From assembly GCA_964036295.1 (NCBI GenBank), contig OZ038462.1, positions 22,525,863 through 22,589,862 of the forward strand: DNA of 64,000 nucleotides, given 5' to 3'. The notes under the pieces were generated by a model. The model saw only the letters and a list, made by a program, of their open reading frames with translations, was not told the origin of the DNA and made no database searches. This stretch comes from Plumapathes pennacea. Taxonomy: Eukaryota > Cnidaria > Anthozoa > Antipatharia > Myriopathidae. The first letter of the stretch is position 1, and each line of letters begins with the position of its first letter. Of the stretch, positions 45,045 through 56,445 are shown piece by piece. Both the position numbers and the translations under genes were made by a program.

Positions 45045-45548
45045 ATGCATTACTTTATCACATTATTCAAAGTAGCCGAGCACACAACGAAATTTGGTCA
45101 AACCAAACCTCACGAACTAAAACATGTGTACGTCATACGTTACTTTAGAATTGAACAGGTGGCTGGGCCAGAGTACGTATGTGAAAATTTTACAGTAGTT
45201 AGAACTCTTTCAAAACAAGAAAATTACCCAGTGGTATTGAGCTTGACAGGTCACATCTTACAAGTGCGAATTGTTTTCATGGCGGATTGTCTTTGTCCTG
45301 ACGTGGATACAAATAATCGAGTTGGAATGGCTAACTTGACTTTCAAAATTGTATTCTGCATTCGGAATGAAAATGTCATAAAACTGCATGTCCATATTTG
45401 GCAGTGCTCGCCAAATCTTAACAGCTGTGACCGCCAAGCTTGCACGCGCGCGCATTTGATGCGCACTGCTCATCCGAGTATTTGCTTTGATACTAACACT
45501 ACTAGAATGCTTACAAATCTTTGTGACAAGTTTTGTGGTTACGTTTAG
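45045..45548 (+). CDS. Uncharacterised 167-residue ORF in duplicated block
   Basis: An open frame starting MHYFITLFKVAEHTTKFGQ. It is broken by small length differences in the left copy (20690-21200). No domain, signal peptide or splice structure was recognised; the opposite strand also has a 99-residue frame (45258-45557). It may be chance in a repeat. Confidence 0.2.
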   Translation: MHYFITLFKVAEHTTKFGQTKPHELKHVYVIRYFRIEQVAGPEYVCENFTVVRTLSKQENYPVVLSLTGHILQVRIVFMADCLCPDVDTNNRVGMANLTFKIVFCIRNENVIKLHVHIWQCSPNLNSCDRQACTRAHLMRTAHPSICFDTNTTRMLTNLCDKFCGYV

Positions 45549-45690
45549 TGTTCCCATGGCTACGAACCTCTCGTACAGTGTTTATGGGGCAACTGTGGCG
45601 TTTACAGAGCAGCTGCTTCGTATCTGCTGGGATCGTACAGTACACCTGAGAAATGGAACAACAAAAAACAGCGGACGATGTTATATAAAC

Positions 45691-46014
45691 AATAAACTAC
45701 TTTTGGCTTTGGAAATATGCACGGATAATTGTCCGAGGATATTATCTGTTCCGAGAAGTAAACGGTTGTCCGAGAGCGAAGCTCGAGGGCAACTGTGAGC
45801 TTCGAGGAACAGATAATGTCCAAGGACAATTATCCGTGCATAATTCCGAAGCCAAAAATAGTTTATTGTCTTTATTATCCTTCAACTATTTCCTCTCGCA
45901 GCGGAAATAATGGCGCAAGGACTGAAGCTCTTTGGTGCTTTCTGCAACTGCTTTTTTGACAAATGAATTGATGTTCTCCGCGGTAGTCATCTCGTAATGG
46001 TTTTTTGTGATTAA
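45691..46014. other. Palindromic tract and flank before Helitron 2
   Basis: 45695-45870 is an inverted repeat: AATAAACTACTTTTGGCTTT and ATGCACGGATAATTGTCC on the left are mirrored by GGACAATTATCCGTGCAT and CCAAAAATAGTTTATT on the right. A MITE-like foldback, inferred. Confidence 0.55.
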
Positions 46015-47726
46015 TCCCCGAACGAAGTGAGGGAAATACTCACGACGCTAATGTAGTAGTATTATCGCCTTATCGGAGACTCCAAGCCTGTCGCCATCTC
46101 GAAATCTAATGTTCGTCTGTCAGTCTGTCAGTCTGTCGTGCGACCTCGTCCCCAGTTTCTATCGCGTCGCTGCAGAACCAATAACAAAGGCCGGATCGAT
46201 CACGTATGGCCCTGTAGTTTTACTGAGAAATTAGATTGAACGAAGCAACTACAGTATATCGTAGCTGTGTTCACGAAAATGGAAAACTTAAAAACCTGAA
46301 AACTTGAAACACAACAGTCTCGCGAAGTTCGTCTTCAAAACAGAAGGGAACAGGCCCGAGCAAGGCGGAATCGTGAAACGATCAAACAGCGCCAAGTTCG
46401 TCTCGACAAAAGACGGAACTATGACCGAGAGCATCATCAAAAGAAGCGTGCCGAAGAAACGACTCCGAAAAGAAAACAGCGCATGAATGCCGATCGAAAG
46501 CGACATGAAGAGAAGCGGGTAACACAGACAACTCCGCAAAGAGAACAGCGCTTGAAAGCGAATCGAGACTTTCAGGAGAAAAAGCGGGCCGAAGAGAAGA
46601 CTCCGCAAAGACAACAGCGCATGAATGCCGACCAAAAGCGACATGAAGAGAAGCGGGTAACACAGACAACTCCGCAAAAAGAACAGCGCTTGAAAGCGAA
46701 TCGGGACCTTCAGGAGAAAAAGCGGGCCGAAAAAAAGACTCCGCAAAGACAACAGCGCATGACTGCCGACCAAAAGCGACATGAACAGAAGCGGGTAACA
46801 CAGACTACTCCGCAAAGGGAACAGCGCTTGAAAGCAAATCGGGAGCTTCAGACGCCGTTTTGTGTTAAACTCAGATACTTATTTAGAAAGGACAAGCAGC
46901 AAAGGTTAGTCAGTGGAAATCGAACAATCACCGTGACAAATATATTCTATCCCGTATAGCTTGTAACTCGATCACTTCAGGCCGGAATGTATTAAAATCT
47001 GTATGCTGATCATTTTCCCTCGAAGTATTGTTTTACTACGCTTCTGTCGCCAGTTTCGGCTACGGTATTCGCTCAGAGCAATGGGAACTTGGAGTCTTGA
47101 ATGATTTAGTCAGATGTCTTATTTTTCTGTAATCTGACACGCGGTGATTGCAGCAAGAATCGTTCACAAGCCCTTAGAAGTATTACTGGGTCTGAAGCCC
47201 GTGTATAATTTGAAGTAAACTGTTCAAGTTTTGCTTTGATTCTGGGAAAAATCTTGCTGTTTTGAGTGGGTTCACATACAAAACAATTCGAGCCTATTAA
47301 ATATGCATGCCTGAGTCTGGAGCATGCCGCCCAGAGTAAAAACAAATCGCACAGGAAGCCTATTTAATTGTACTGCCTATGAATTCAAAATTGAAAAATC
47401 AGTGTTCCTTTTTTCCCGTACTACGACGGCCGACCAACTTCAAAATTTGAGTATTAAATTTTGAGAACGTGCTTGGCAGACTGTATGAATTAATTTGACG
47501 TGCCGACCGTGGGAAATACGTTCGTCACGCAATCGATTCTATTTTCAACGCAAAAGTATAACGCACACCATTCTTTTTCTTCGTCCTTTGCGTGTAGCAC
47601 TTGAGTTCGAAGAAAAGATTGAGTCAACATTTCGGTAAAACAAAGGCTACTCTTGTTGGAAGTTACCAAAGTAAAAGTCCCATCAATGGCAGAGTGAGGG
47701 GGTATCTGCGATTATCGTATTTCTAG
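46015..47726 (+). mobile_element. Helitron copy 2
   Basis: Begins TCCCCGAACGAAGTGAGGG after A and ends GCGATTATCGTATTTCTAG before T. Carries the longest Lys/Arg/Glu repeat frame of the family (46483-46959). Colinear with copies 1 and 3, with 500-700 bp of interior not present in copy 1. No Rep/helicase, so non-autonomous. Confidence 0.78.
46483..46959 (+). CDS. Helitron-borne repeat protein, Lys/Arg/Glu-rich (copy 2)
   Basis: 158 residues made of repeats of the type KTPQRQQRMNADQKRHEEKR and TTPQREQRLKANRDLQEKKR, alternating, followed by a conserved tail FCVKLRYLFRKDKQQRLVSG. An upstream piece in another frame (46304-46486) indicates a frame break at the start. Predicted long charged helix. 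Similar repeats are seen at the N-termini of long Helitron or other element proteins in animals (uncertain recall). Possibly translated; function unknown. Confidence 0.45.
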   Translation: MNADRKRHEEKRVTQTTPQREQRLKANRDFQEKKRAEEKTPQRQQRMNADQKRHEEKRVTQTTPQKEQRLKANRDLQEKKRAEKKTPQRQQRMTADQKRHEQKRVTQTTPQREQRLKANRELQTPFCVKLRYLFRKDKQQRLVSGNRTITVTNIFYPV

Positions 47727-47761
47727 TATATAAAACGTTCGCCAGGTGGGAGTTATTCAGG

Positions 47762-47845
47762 AGCAGGAGTGGCTCAGTTAGTTAGTGCGCGGCCTTCGGA
47801 GCGAGAGGTTCACGGTTCGATCCTCAGTAACTTCAACTTCTGTTT
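47762..47845 (+). repeat. tRNA-derived SINE or tRNA pseudogene
   Basis: GAGTGGCTCAGTTAGTTAGT looks like a D arm with A box, and GGTTCGATCC is a perfect B box 35 bases downstream. The anticodon stem is poorly paired, so a functional tRNA is unlikely. Confidence 0.6.
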
Positions 47846-48164
47846 CGACTCCTCTCTGTTCTGTGTAGCTTGAGCTTTAAATACCCTTAAAACGGAGCAC
47901 TTACAGAGAAAAGGGGGTAGAGGGCGCACCGTCTTCTTCCATTGACAACAGTTCTCAGAACTGATGGAACTACCCGACAACGTCTTCCAAAGAAGTTTGG
48001 GTTTTTCCAAAATAGGCTTTTTACGCAAAAAGTGACCTCTTTTCGCAGGGCATGAAATTAACAGTCAAATATCTGTTGTATTTTTCTGAAGATTTTAAAA
48101 TGACCCTTCAAATAGCTTTATACCACTGACAAAAAAAACGGCACAGTGTAATATGAAGAAACAG

Positions 48165-48565
48165 GTTATGCCACAGAAATTGGCCGCAAAATTCTGCTGC
48201 CGCCGCAAGCCCCAGACAGAAATTCTGTGGCCTCACAATTCGCCGCAAGCCACAGAAATTCTGTGGCCTCACAATTCGTCGCAAACCACAGAAATTCTGT
48301 GGCCTCACAATTCGCCACAAGGGACAGAAATTCTGTGGCCTCAAAATTCGCCGCAGGCCACAGAAATTTTGTGGCCTCAAAATTCGCTGCAAGGGACAGA
48401 AATTCTGTGGCCTCAAAATTTGCCGCAAGGGACAGAAATTCTGTGGCATCGAAATTCGCCGCAAGGGACAGAAATTCTGTGGCTTCGAAATTCGCCGCAA
48501 GGGACAGAAATTCTGTGGCCTCAAAAATTCGCCGCAAGGGACAGAAATTCTGTGGCGCAAAGTTC
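48165..48565. repeat. 36-bp tandem array, left arm
   Basis: About ten units built on GGGACAGAAATTCTGTGGCC then TCAAAATTCGCCGCAA. The unit core ACAGAAATTCTGT is a perfect palindrome. Because 36 is divisible by 3, several frames stay open on both strands and give repeats such as GTEILWPQNSPQ. Confidence 0.9.
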
Positions 48566-49059
48566 TGATAAATAACAAATGATACTCAAACTAAATCCCA
48601 AACTCTAGCATGTATTCAAATCAATAATATTCATAATATTATTTTGGTCAGGGTTCGTTCGTTATCATTTTCAAATTAAATTTCGAAATTTTCACTGTTC
48701 TGAAATTTACCTATTGGCTGAGAAATGAAGTTAGCCATGCATTATTTGAAAATTTTCAGTCAACTGTTACTTAGAAGTTCATGACTGCTGTCTAAATTCA
48801 AGGTCTTTCAAGCCATTATACACACTCAAGGACAAGATAAGCGGTCAATTTCATGAACCCTGTTGGTTATGACTGAGATTGGCTCTCTTCTTCCAATGTA
48901 CTGAGTGTGCTGAGCCACACAGCATTCCTTCTTGCTTTAGAGCAGCAACCAGGCATCCTTCTCCCCACTTTCTATGTCTCCTTCTCTTGACATGTATTTG
49001 ACCAACCAAGAGAAGGCTTCTTGTGACAGCTGACCTCTGACGAAATATATATTACAGTA

Positions 49060-49192
49060 AGGAGAACTTGGCTTTTAATAGATTGCTCAGATAGTAGCTG
49101 ATTAAACTGTGAACTGTCACTACATCACTTATATATTTTCTTCTTAGAAGGTTGGGAGAATCTGCATCTTGATCTTGGGAGTGAAAGGGTTA
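49060..49192. repeat. Dispersed repeat copy (family R1) in foldback left arm
   Basis: Full-looking R1: AGTAAGGAGAACTTGGCTTT, then GATTAAACTGTGAACTGTCA, CTACATCACTTATATATTTT and GGGAGTGAAAGGGTTAAA. Its inverted partner is at 51026-51160. Confidence 0.75.
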
Positions 49193-51025
49193 AACGGTTT
49201 AATTTGCTGGCTCACATAAAATCTGGTAGAACTGGCCAGTATTGCCGGTTAATACTCGCTTGAGTATTGTCAACATTTGAGCCATTTTCTTCTAGATTTC
49301 AAGGAGAATCTACATAGTATGCAAATTGAATATACTAGATGAAAGATTGTCGAATATAAACACTGGTATTTTGTGAACTCGTGAGTGAGGGTGTTTGCCA
49401 ACCTGATGATATTAATACAACACTCAGCACTGAAATTTCGGCAATTGGCTGAACTTGCTTGTTTAGCTTATGAGAAAAATGAAGACCCGGAGAGAAAATA
49501 ATAAAACGGCAGCATACCTCTGCTTTCCTTCTCCTCTGTTTCCGTTCGACGACAAACCCTTGTCTCTGTCCTTGCTCACAAATGTGGATTAAACGAGGTG
49601 CGGTATAGATGTAAACGGTCACACAGATGTGTTGTAGTGCAGCTTTTCTTAGGCTACAATTACCCGGCATCACGTTAAAGCCGGTCAGGGGTAAAGTTGT
49701 GAATGAATTTGAAAAGAAAAGACGTTTACTTTGTGGGTAACTGGTTTGTAATAACTGTCACAAGATGCTGCGGTATTCTTTTAGTGCTAATACTTGCTGC
49801 GGCTTCCGCTGTTATTGTTTTTTGTTGATCTTTTTTTCTTTTTTTTTTTTTTTTTTTTTATCTCTTTTCTTCTTCTCCAGCACTGAGGCAAGAAATCAAA
49901 TATGATTTTGCTGCAGTGCAGAAATAATGCTGAAGACCTTTTTCTTTTTTATCCATTTCTTTGTTTGACTAAAACTGTCACAAGATCTTGCGGTATTCTT
50001 TTAAGCCAGCGGCTTCCGGCCCTTTTGTTCTTTTCTTTTTTCTTTCCTCAGACGCTCCAAGATTTGCAGCAGTAAAGATCATTTTTGGCCCATTGTTTTC
50101 ACTCCTTTGATATTCGTTCATTTCGTTTTCTTGGAGACAACGCCTTATACCTAATTTTTGTGCAAAGGTTGACCCCACGCCGCCTCGACTAGCGGGCACT
50201 TCTGTCACTTTTGACCCCTCGCTGAGGCCGTCCGCTAATTTTAAAATAGTCAAACAAAGAAACAAACAAAGGTCTTCAGAAGTATTTCTGCACTGCAGCA
50301 AAATCATATTTGATTTCTCGCCTCAGTGCTGGAGAAGAAGAAAAGAGAAAAAAACAAAACAAAACAAAATAACAGATCAACAAAAAACAATAACACCGGA
50401 AGCCGCAGCAGGTATTAGCACTTGTGACAGTTATTACAAACCAGTTACCCACAAAGTAAACGTCTTTTCTTTTCAAATTCATTCACAACTTTACCCCTGA
50501 CCTGCTATAACGTGATGCTGGGTAATTGTAGCCTAAGAAAAGCTGCACTACAACACATCTGTGTGACCGTTTACATCTATACCGCACCTCGTTTAATCCG
50601 CATTTATGAGCAAGGACAGAGACAAAGGTTTGTCGTCGAACGGAAACATGTCAATTGCGACTGGTTTGTCGTCGAACGGAAACAGAGGAGAAGAAGGAAA
50701 GCAAAGGTATGCTGCCGTTTTATTATTTTCTCTCCGGGTCTTCATTTTTCTCATAAGCTAAACAAGCAAGTTCAGCCAATCGCCGAAATTTCAGTGCTGA
50801 GTGTTGTATTAATATCATCAGGTTGGCAAACACCGTCACTCACGAGTTCACAAAATACCTGTGTTTATATTCGACAATCTTTCATCTAGTAAATTCAATT
50901 TGCATACTATGTAGATTCTCCTTGAAATCTAGAAGAAAATGGCTCAAATGTTGACAATACTCGAGCGAGTATTAACCGGCAATACTGGCCAGTTGGAGCC
51001 AGCAAATTAAACCAAGTTCTCTGTT

Positions 51026-51160
51026 TAACCCTTTCACTCCCAAGCTCAAGATGTAGATTCTCCCAACCTTCTAAGAAGAAAATATATCAGTGATGTAGTG
51101 ACAGTTCACAGTTTAATCAGCTACTATCTGAGCAATCTATTAAAAGCCAAGTTCTCCTTA
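51026..51160. repeat. Dispersed repeat copy (family R1) in foldback right arm
   Basis: Inverse of 49060-49192, beginning TTAACCCTTTCACTCCCAAG. Confidence 0.75.
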
Positions 51161-51754
51161 CTGTAATATATATTTCGTCAGAGGTCAGCTGTCACAAGAA
51201 GCCTTCTCTTGGTTGGTCAGCTGTCATGTCAAGAGAAGGAGACATAGAAAGTGGGGAGAAGGATGCCTGGTTGCTGCTCTAAAGCAAGGAAGGAATGCTG
51301 TGTGGCTCAGCACAGCTAAGAAGGATGATAGGCCGCATATACTTAGAAGAGTTGCAGAACAGCTGCATGCAGATGTAGATGAAGAGAGTGTGGGTCAAGT
51401 TGAGAGTGCATTGGAAGAAGAGAGTCAATCTCAGTCATAACCAACAGGGTTCATGAAATTGACCGCTTATCTTGCAAAGTCCTTGAGTATGTATAATGGC
51501 TTGAAAGCCCTTGAATTTAGGCAGCAGTCATGAACTTCTAAGTAACAGTTGACTGAAAATTTTCAAATAATGCATGGCTAACTTCATTTCTCAGCCAATA
51601 GGTAAATTTCAGAACAGTGAAAATTTCGAAATTTAATTTGAAAATGATAACGAACGAACCCTGACCAAAATAATATTATGAATATTATTGATTTGAATAC
51701 ATGCTAGAGTTTGGGATTTAGTTTGAGTATCATTTGTTATTTATCAGAACTTTG

Positions 51755-52265
51755 CGCCACAGAAATTCTGTCCCTTGTTGCGAATTGTGAGGCCACAGAA
51801 TTTCTGTCCCTTGCGGCGAATTTTGAGGCCACAGAATTTCTGTCCCTTGCGGCGAATTTCGAGGCCACAGAATTTCTGTTCCTTGTGGCGAATTTCGAAA
51901 CCACAGAATTTCTGTCCCTTGCGGCGAATTGTGAGGCCACAGAATTTCTGTCCCTTGCGGCGAATTTCGAGGCCACAGAATTTCTGTGGCTTGCGGCGAA
52001 TTTCGAGGCCACAGAATTTCTGTGGTTTGCGACGAATTTTGAGGCCACTGAATTTCTGTGGCTTGCGGCGAATTGTGAGGCCACTGAATTTCTGTGGTTT
52101 GCGGCGAATTTTGAGGCCACTGAATTTCTGTGGCTTGCGGCGAATTTTGAGGCCACTGAATTTCTGTGGCTTGCGGCGAATTGTGAGACCACAGAATTTC
52201 CGTGGCTTGCGGCGAATTGTGAGGCCACAGAATTTATGTGGCTTGGCTTGTGGCGAGCTTTGAGG
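51755..52265. repeat. 36-bp tandem array, right arm (inverted)
   Basis: About 14 units of GAGGCCACAGAATTTCTGTC or TGTGGCTTGCGGCGAATTTC order; a subset of units has CACTGAATTT in place of CACAGAATTT, clustered in the distal half. Inverse of 48165-48565 but with more copies. Confidence 0.9.
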
Positions 52266-53327
52266 CCACGTAGCAAAATGTAATTTTTGAATGAGTGTAT
52301 TGATTTTGTGATGTTTGCATTAAACCTTTTCCTGAAGCCTTAAAATGTCACGCGTGTCTAGGGTTGTTTTAGAAGAATAAAGAGGGGATAAAGGAGATGT
52401 CAGCGAAACTTTGAACGTTTGAACGTTTTCAACAAACCTGAACTCAGTTTAGAATGATTTTGACAGAAAAAATATGTTCGTCCGTGAAAGTAGTTTGTTT
52501 GAACTTAGGAAATAATACATTGCTCGAACCTTCGGAGAAAAACGAGTGATAAGATACCTCAAGATTTTGAAGAAAATGTCATTCCTCAAAATGTTGCCTC
52601 ACCATAGTTTTCAAAAATATATTGGAATCCGCTAATCTCTTAACGTTTTGGTGAGAAACAATTTGTTTGTCCGTTTGATTATATGGTTTTATTTGAAGAT
52701 TTTTGTTTTGGCAACGAAAAGCAGTTGATTTTAGCAGAGTCGTGCTCAAAAATCTCCTAAAATCCATCGATATTTGCGGAAATAGCTATTTTGGAAAAAC
52801 CCAAACTTCTTTGGAAGACGTTCGACGTTAAATAAAATCACCTTAGCTTTTTTTTACCTTTATTCGCTGATAACGTCCGCTGGTGAGCAGACGTTATTCG
52901 GTCACGTGTCACGATTCAACCAATCACGTGCGGGAGAAAATATTTGATGGGTCATAAATTTGGATTTATAGGATAAAATGAATAGTACGCGCGATCTGAT
53001 TGGTCAACGCTGTGCATTATAGTTTGTTATAAAATACGATAGAGAATAGTAAACGCTTACGAATCCGTGTGCATTATACTTCAACATAGCACACACGTGT
53101 TAATTTGAAGTCGAACCGCGTCAAACTCGATTCCCTCTTTATGTCGTATTTGTAAATTAAGTTGTTGCGAGCTTGCTATGTTGAGTTTAGAATCACTTGG
53201 GAATTTAAAACAACAAGAGTGTGAAGAAGCATTCCACGGAGTCATCTTTCCCCACACTTCTCACTTATTCTTTCAAATTCCGCGTGCTTTCTATAACTCA
53301 ACACAGCAATCTGACAAGTGTTTTTCC

Positions 53328-55041
53328 TTAATTGGTTGTTTTGTTTTGTAACATACCAGCGACGCACGCGGTCATAAAACACGCCATTGAGCCCGCGAGA
53401 AACGCTCGCAAAGCGACGGTCGCCATGTCACCACGCCTGCTCGGCGCTATGAGGCCCAGTCCCCCTAGCTGAATGCCGATGGCGCTAAAGTTCGAGGAAC
53501 CACACAGGGCGTAGGTGGCGATGATCTCAGAACGGATCTGTTGGACAAATCAGACGAAGATGAGTTGCAATGACGTGGTCCTCATAAAAAATGACTACGC
53601 ATGTTCCTGCCCACCCACCCCACTCAAGTACGTTCATGACGTCACTTCCGTTGGTCAGCATTCGTCCCCATTACAATATAACTCGGTCTGACTCGCTCGT
53701 GTACAAATCCCGTTTTTTCTTGTGCACAAATTATGTTATAGAGGTTTTACGAGCTTACAATTGCAATTCGCAGTTTTGTGTAATAACCGCTGACTTCAGA
53801 ATAAGGTGACCGCCTGGCCGAAGACTCCGGCGTATTTCCGCGATGTCGAGGAACAGGCTAAAAGAGCAGAAAAAGACAGACACAAACGGACAGACACGGA
53901 GACCAATACAGAGGCCGAGATACTCCGCAGACAAATAGCAACGACGTTTTCTCGCACTCCTCATTGGAACCTTCAAAATGAAAACACTAAATAAATTTTA
54001 GATTCTGAGTAGCTGAAAGGTTTTCTGGCGGACTCTGTTCCAGGCGCTGTGTGACTTTGGTTTGGTTTCACGAAAGACAATCAAAAACTGCTCTACATTT
54101 TCATAGCATCATTTTTCTCAGGCTACGGTAGTTAAATTCCACAACTTTTCAGTCAATCTTATGACGAAAATACACACAAGAGGCACAGACAGAAACATAC
54201 ACAGACGCTCCGAAAATGAACCACAGAGGGGTGGAGTGGGGACTAACCGAAATCGTACGATCATCAAATTCTTCCCTCCTGTTCTTGATGTAACGTGACA
54301 GATGGAGGTAAGCCACGAACTCATTTAAAGACGTCTTAAAGCCGATCAGTTCTGCCACTACGTCACAATCCTCCCACTTGACGCCCATTATGAAGGCCAG
54401 GGGCCTCAGCACGTAAGAGCATATGAGCTGGAAAGAGATAAAAGAGAGAATGTCAAGACAAAAGACGACTGGGAAACGTCCATAAGGAATACCACACTGG
54501 CCTCAGCACACTGAAGCAGAGGAACTGGGAAGAGATGAAGACTAAAGGGGATTGGGAAACGTCCACAAGGAAGGCCACAGGCCTCAGCGTATAGGAGCAG
54601 ATGAACGCAAACGCGTGCACATTGGGACCTGGTGCCCACTTTAGTGCCTGAGCACAAGGCCACAGGCATTGTGCCCGAATCACAAATGTGGCAAGTGAGA
54701 ATCGTACTCCGGCACACTGATTAGGCACTAAGTGTGAACGTAGCCATTTGACTTCGAAAAAAAAATGGCGAAATACCAGAAATAGCGGACAAACAAAAAG
54801 AAAAACATGACAATTATGGTAGACACTACAAGCACAAGCCCTACATTAAAGTAGGCATGGATTTCTTCTTACCTCAAAGCTGAACTCGGGATGCCCCGCT
54901 ATGGATCCGAGCCCAGATAGCGTCGCATTAAAAATGGCCAAGAAAGCCAAAAAGGCGATCAAATTGGCCGCGATATTTGCCACAAGCGCAATGGAAATGC
55001 TCGCTCCTCTGGCGGCTGCATCGAGAATATTGCGATCATCA
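53328..55041 (-). pseudogene. SLC28A3: SLC28 duplicate, last three exons
   Basis: Exons 54873-55041, 54248-54427 and 53328-53537 match, with the same lengths and splice sites, exons 23673-23841, 23002-23181 and 22059-22268. All three frames are open: [49 protein letters not shown] and a stop at 53328. The next upstream exon is 8.8 kb away at 63846-64000, separated by Crypton, Gypsy, hAT and Helitron insertions. It may be a 3' remnant, or a gene with one very long intron if the upstream exons continue past the window. Confidence 0.75.
54412..54600. repeat. Exon-edge minisatellite in SLC28 duplicate
   Basis: About two to three units of the array described at 23161-23406, with a different internal arrangement. 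Confidence 0.6.
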
Positions 55042-55264
55042 CTACAGGTGTAGAACAGAAAGCAAAGGAAAAATCAAACCTATCTGTGCGCTGGAGGTAC
55101 ATATTTCTACCAATAAAGTACATAACTTCTGAACGTTTGACAAACATAGTGTTAGGTTAAGGTTTTACACCAGAAACCCGCCCCTTTCCTAATGCTCCTA
55201 ATGACCACTTTCCAGTAGACTTTCATTAAAATGGCATCGATTGGCTAAGTATAGGCATTATCTA

Positions 55265-55435
55265 GTTGCTTCTACTGTAATAAAAAGAGTGCAATACGGC
55301 GGAGTATTTTTACGAGTCGGTTTTATTTTTTGAGCCTGCTTCGATCAGGCTAGAAAAAATAAAACTGACGAGTAAAAATACAGCCGTATTGCACGACTTT
55401 TCGTGTAATAAATTGTTTATTACACGACTGAACAA
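55265..55435. mobile_element. Hairpin MITE copy related to 6848-7195
   Basis: GAGTGCAATACGGCGGAGTA ... CAGCCGTATTGCACGACTTT hairpin followed by AATTGTTTATTACACGAC, as in the SMC6 intron. Lies at the point where similarity with the left SLC28 intron stops. Confidence 0.6.
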
Positions 55436-55668
55436 ACAAGGTAAAGGCCCAACTTTTTATTTCCGGCGCAAATACAAGTTCGCAAACGGTGACGCCTGCC
55501 GGCATCTAATTGGCTGCCAGGCTTACTGAATCACTTCCTATTGGACCGCACGAACATAGCCTGTCAAACTTGAAATCGAAAGTCTCAAAAATCAAACCTG
55601 TCAAGTCAGTAAAAACTTTTCAGACAAAACAAACGTGGTCAAAATACTCTCAGAATGTGACTAGAAGT

Positions 55669-56445
55669 TCAGAAAACTGCGGCGACAAGCTCTCGCAGCG
55701 GCAGTTTAGTCCTCTTCGTCGCTTTCAGTGATGATCCTTCTTCGCTTGGCAGGCTTTCTCTCGTCAACTGCCGCATCTGCAGGATTGATGAAAGAAATTG
55801 TGCAGTTGTTGAAAACAAAACGGCACCTGACAGCATGGCAAACGCAGAGCTCGAGGCGTTGGACTCTCTCGACGAACTTTGCTGCATGTTCGGTGCTTTT
55901 TCTTGGAGAACTGGCTTCACGTGTCTTCCACCCCGGCCACTTATTGCCAAAGACATTCTTCGTTGTTGTTCTTCGCTCGCCTCTGAATATGTGTCAATTG
56001 ACTTTAAGTTCTTGTGGCCTGAGGGATGAGATATGTCGAGAGGGTTTACATTCTCGTGGCGAAGGGTAGTGATCACAGTGCGCCTCGCCTCGCCGAGTGG
56101 TTTGTGTGTTTGCCGGAAAGTTTGGCCACCGATGCCATGGATTTCATGAAAGTTCCCAAGGAATTCACGCCAAGTGGGGAAGCTTTAAACCAGGTCGAGC
56201 TCTTTGGATTTACGATGTGTGCCAAGTAAAATGGGCTTTCAGGCGTTTTCATGGCTTCTTGCTTTCTGTCGATGTATTCTTTGTACACCTTCACGGGACA
56301 TCTTTCTGTGCCCGTAGCATACATGCGAGGGTTGAAGTAGCGCTCTGGCATTAAATCCTTTTCTCTGGTTCTGGTTTTCGTTCCCCTCTCTGTCACCCAC
56401 ATTACGACATACTGTGATGATTCCATTTCTACGGTCTTGAGGCAC
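55669..56445 (-). pseudogene. Crypton-type tyrosine recombinase (DUF3504-like) remnant
   Basis: Minus-strand frames 56073-56426 and 55669-56076 together resemble the DUF3504 domain that animal ZMYM-type and KCTD1-type genes took from Cryptons. Visible: WVTERGTKTRTREKDLMPE, CPVKVYKEYIDRKQEAMKTP, NHSARRGAL (the HxxR of tyrosine recombinases) and SGHKNLKSIDTYSEASEEQQ (the second His and the nucleophile Tyr). The two pieces are in different frames, with the shift just after HSARRGAL. The N-terminal half is absent. Inactive in this form. Confidence 0.7.

Larger units (their letters stand above)
47975..52830. mobile_element. 4.85-kb giant foldback element
   Basis: Left arm 48150-49955 is inverted as 50262-52290, for example CAAACTCTAGCATGTATTC at about 48600 and its inverse at 51700. 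Outer 33-base inverted ends (ACGTCTTCCAAAGAAGTTTG) lie at 47979-48011 and 52793-52828. Each arm has a 36-bp tandem array near its outer side. The loop is about 49956-50261. No transposase is recognised. Arms differ by indels, for example about 130 bp near 51250-51400 absent from the left arm. Confidence 0.75.

Noticed and set aside
47762-47845. Functional tRNA gene
   Set aside because: A and B boxes are present but the anticodon stem does not pair, and similar degenerate copies occur elsewhere; more likely a SINE or tRNA pseudogene.
48165-48565. 36-bp repeats with palindromic cores as a CRISPR array
   Set aside because: Units are directly tandem with no spacers, the context is an animal genome, and the array is part of a large inverted repeat.
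51711-52283. 190-residue repeat protein gene
   Set aside because: Comparable frames are open on both strands simply because the 36-bp unit is a multiple of three without stops; no start context or supporting exon structure.
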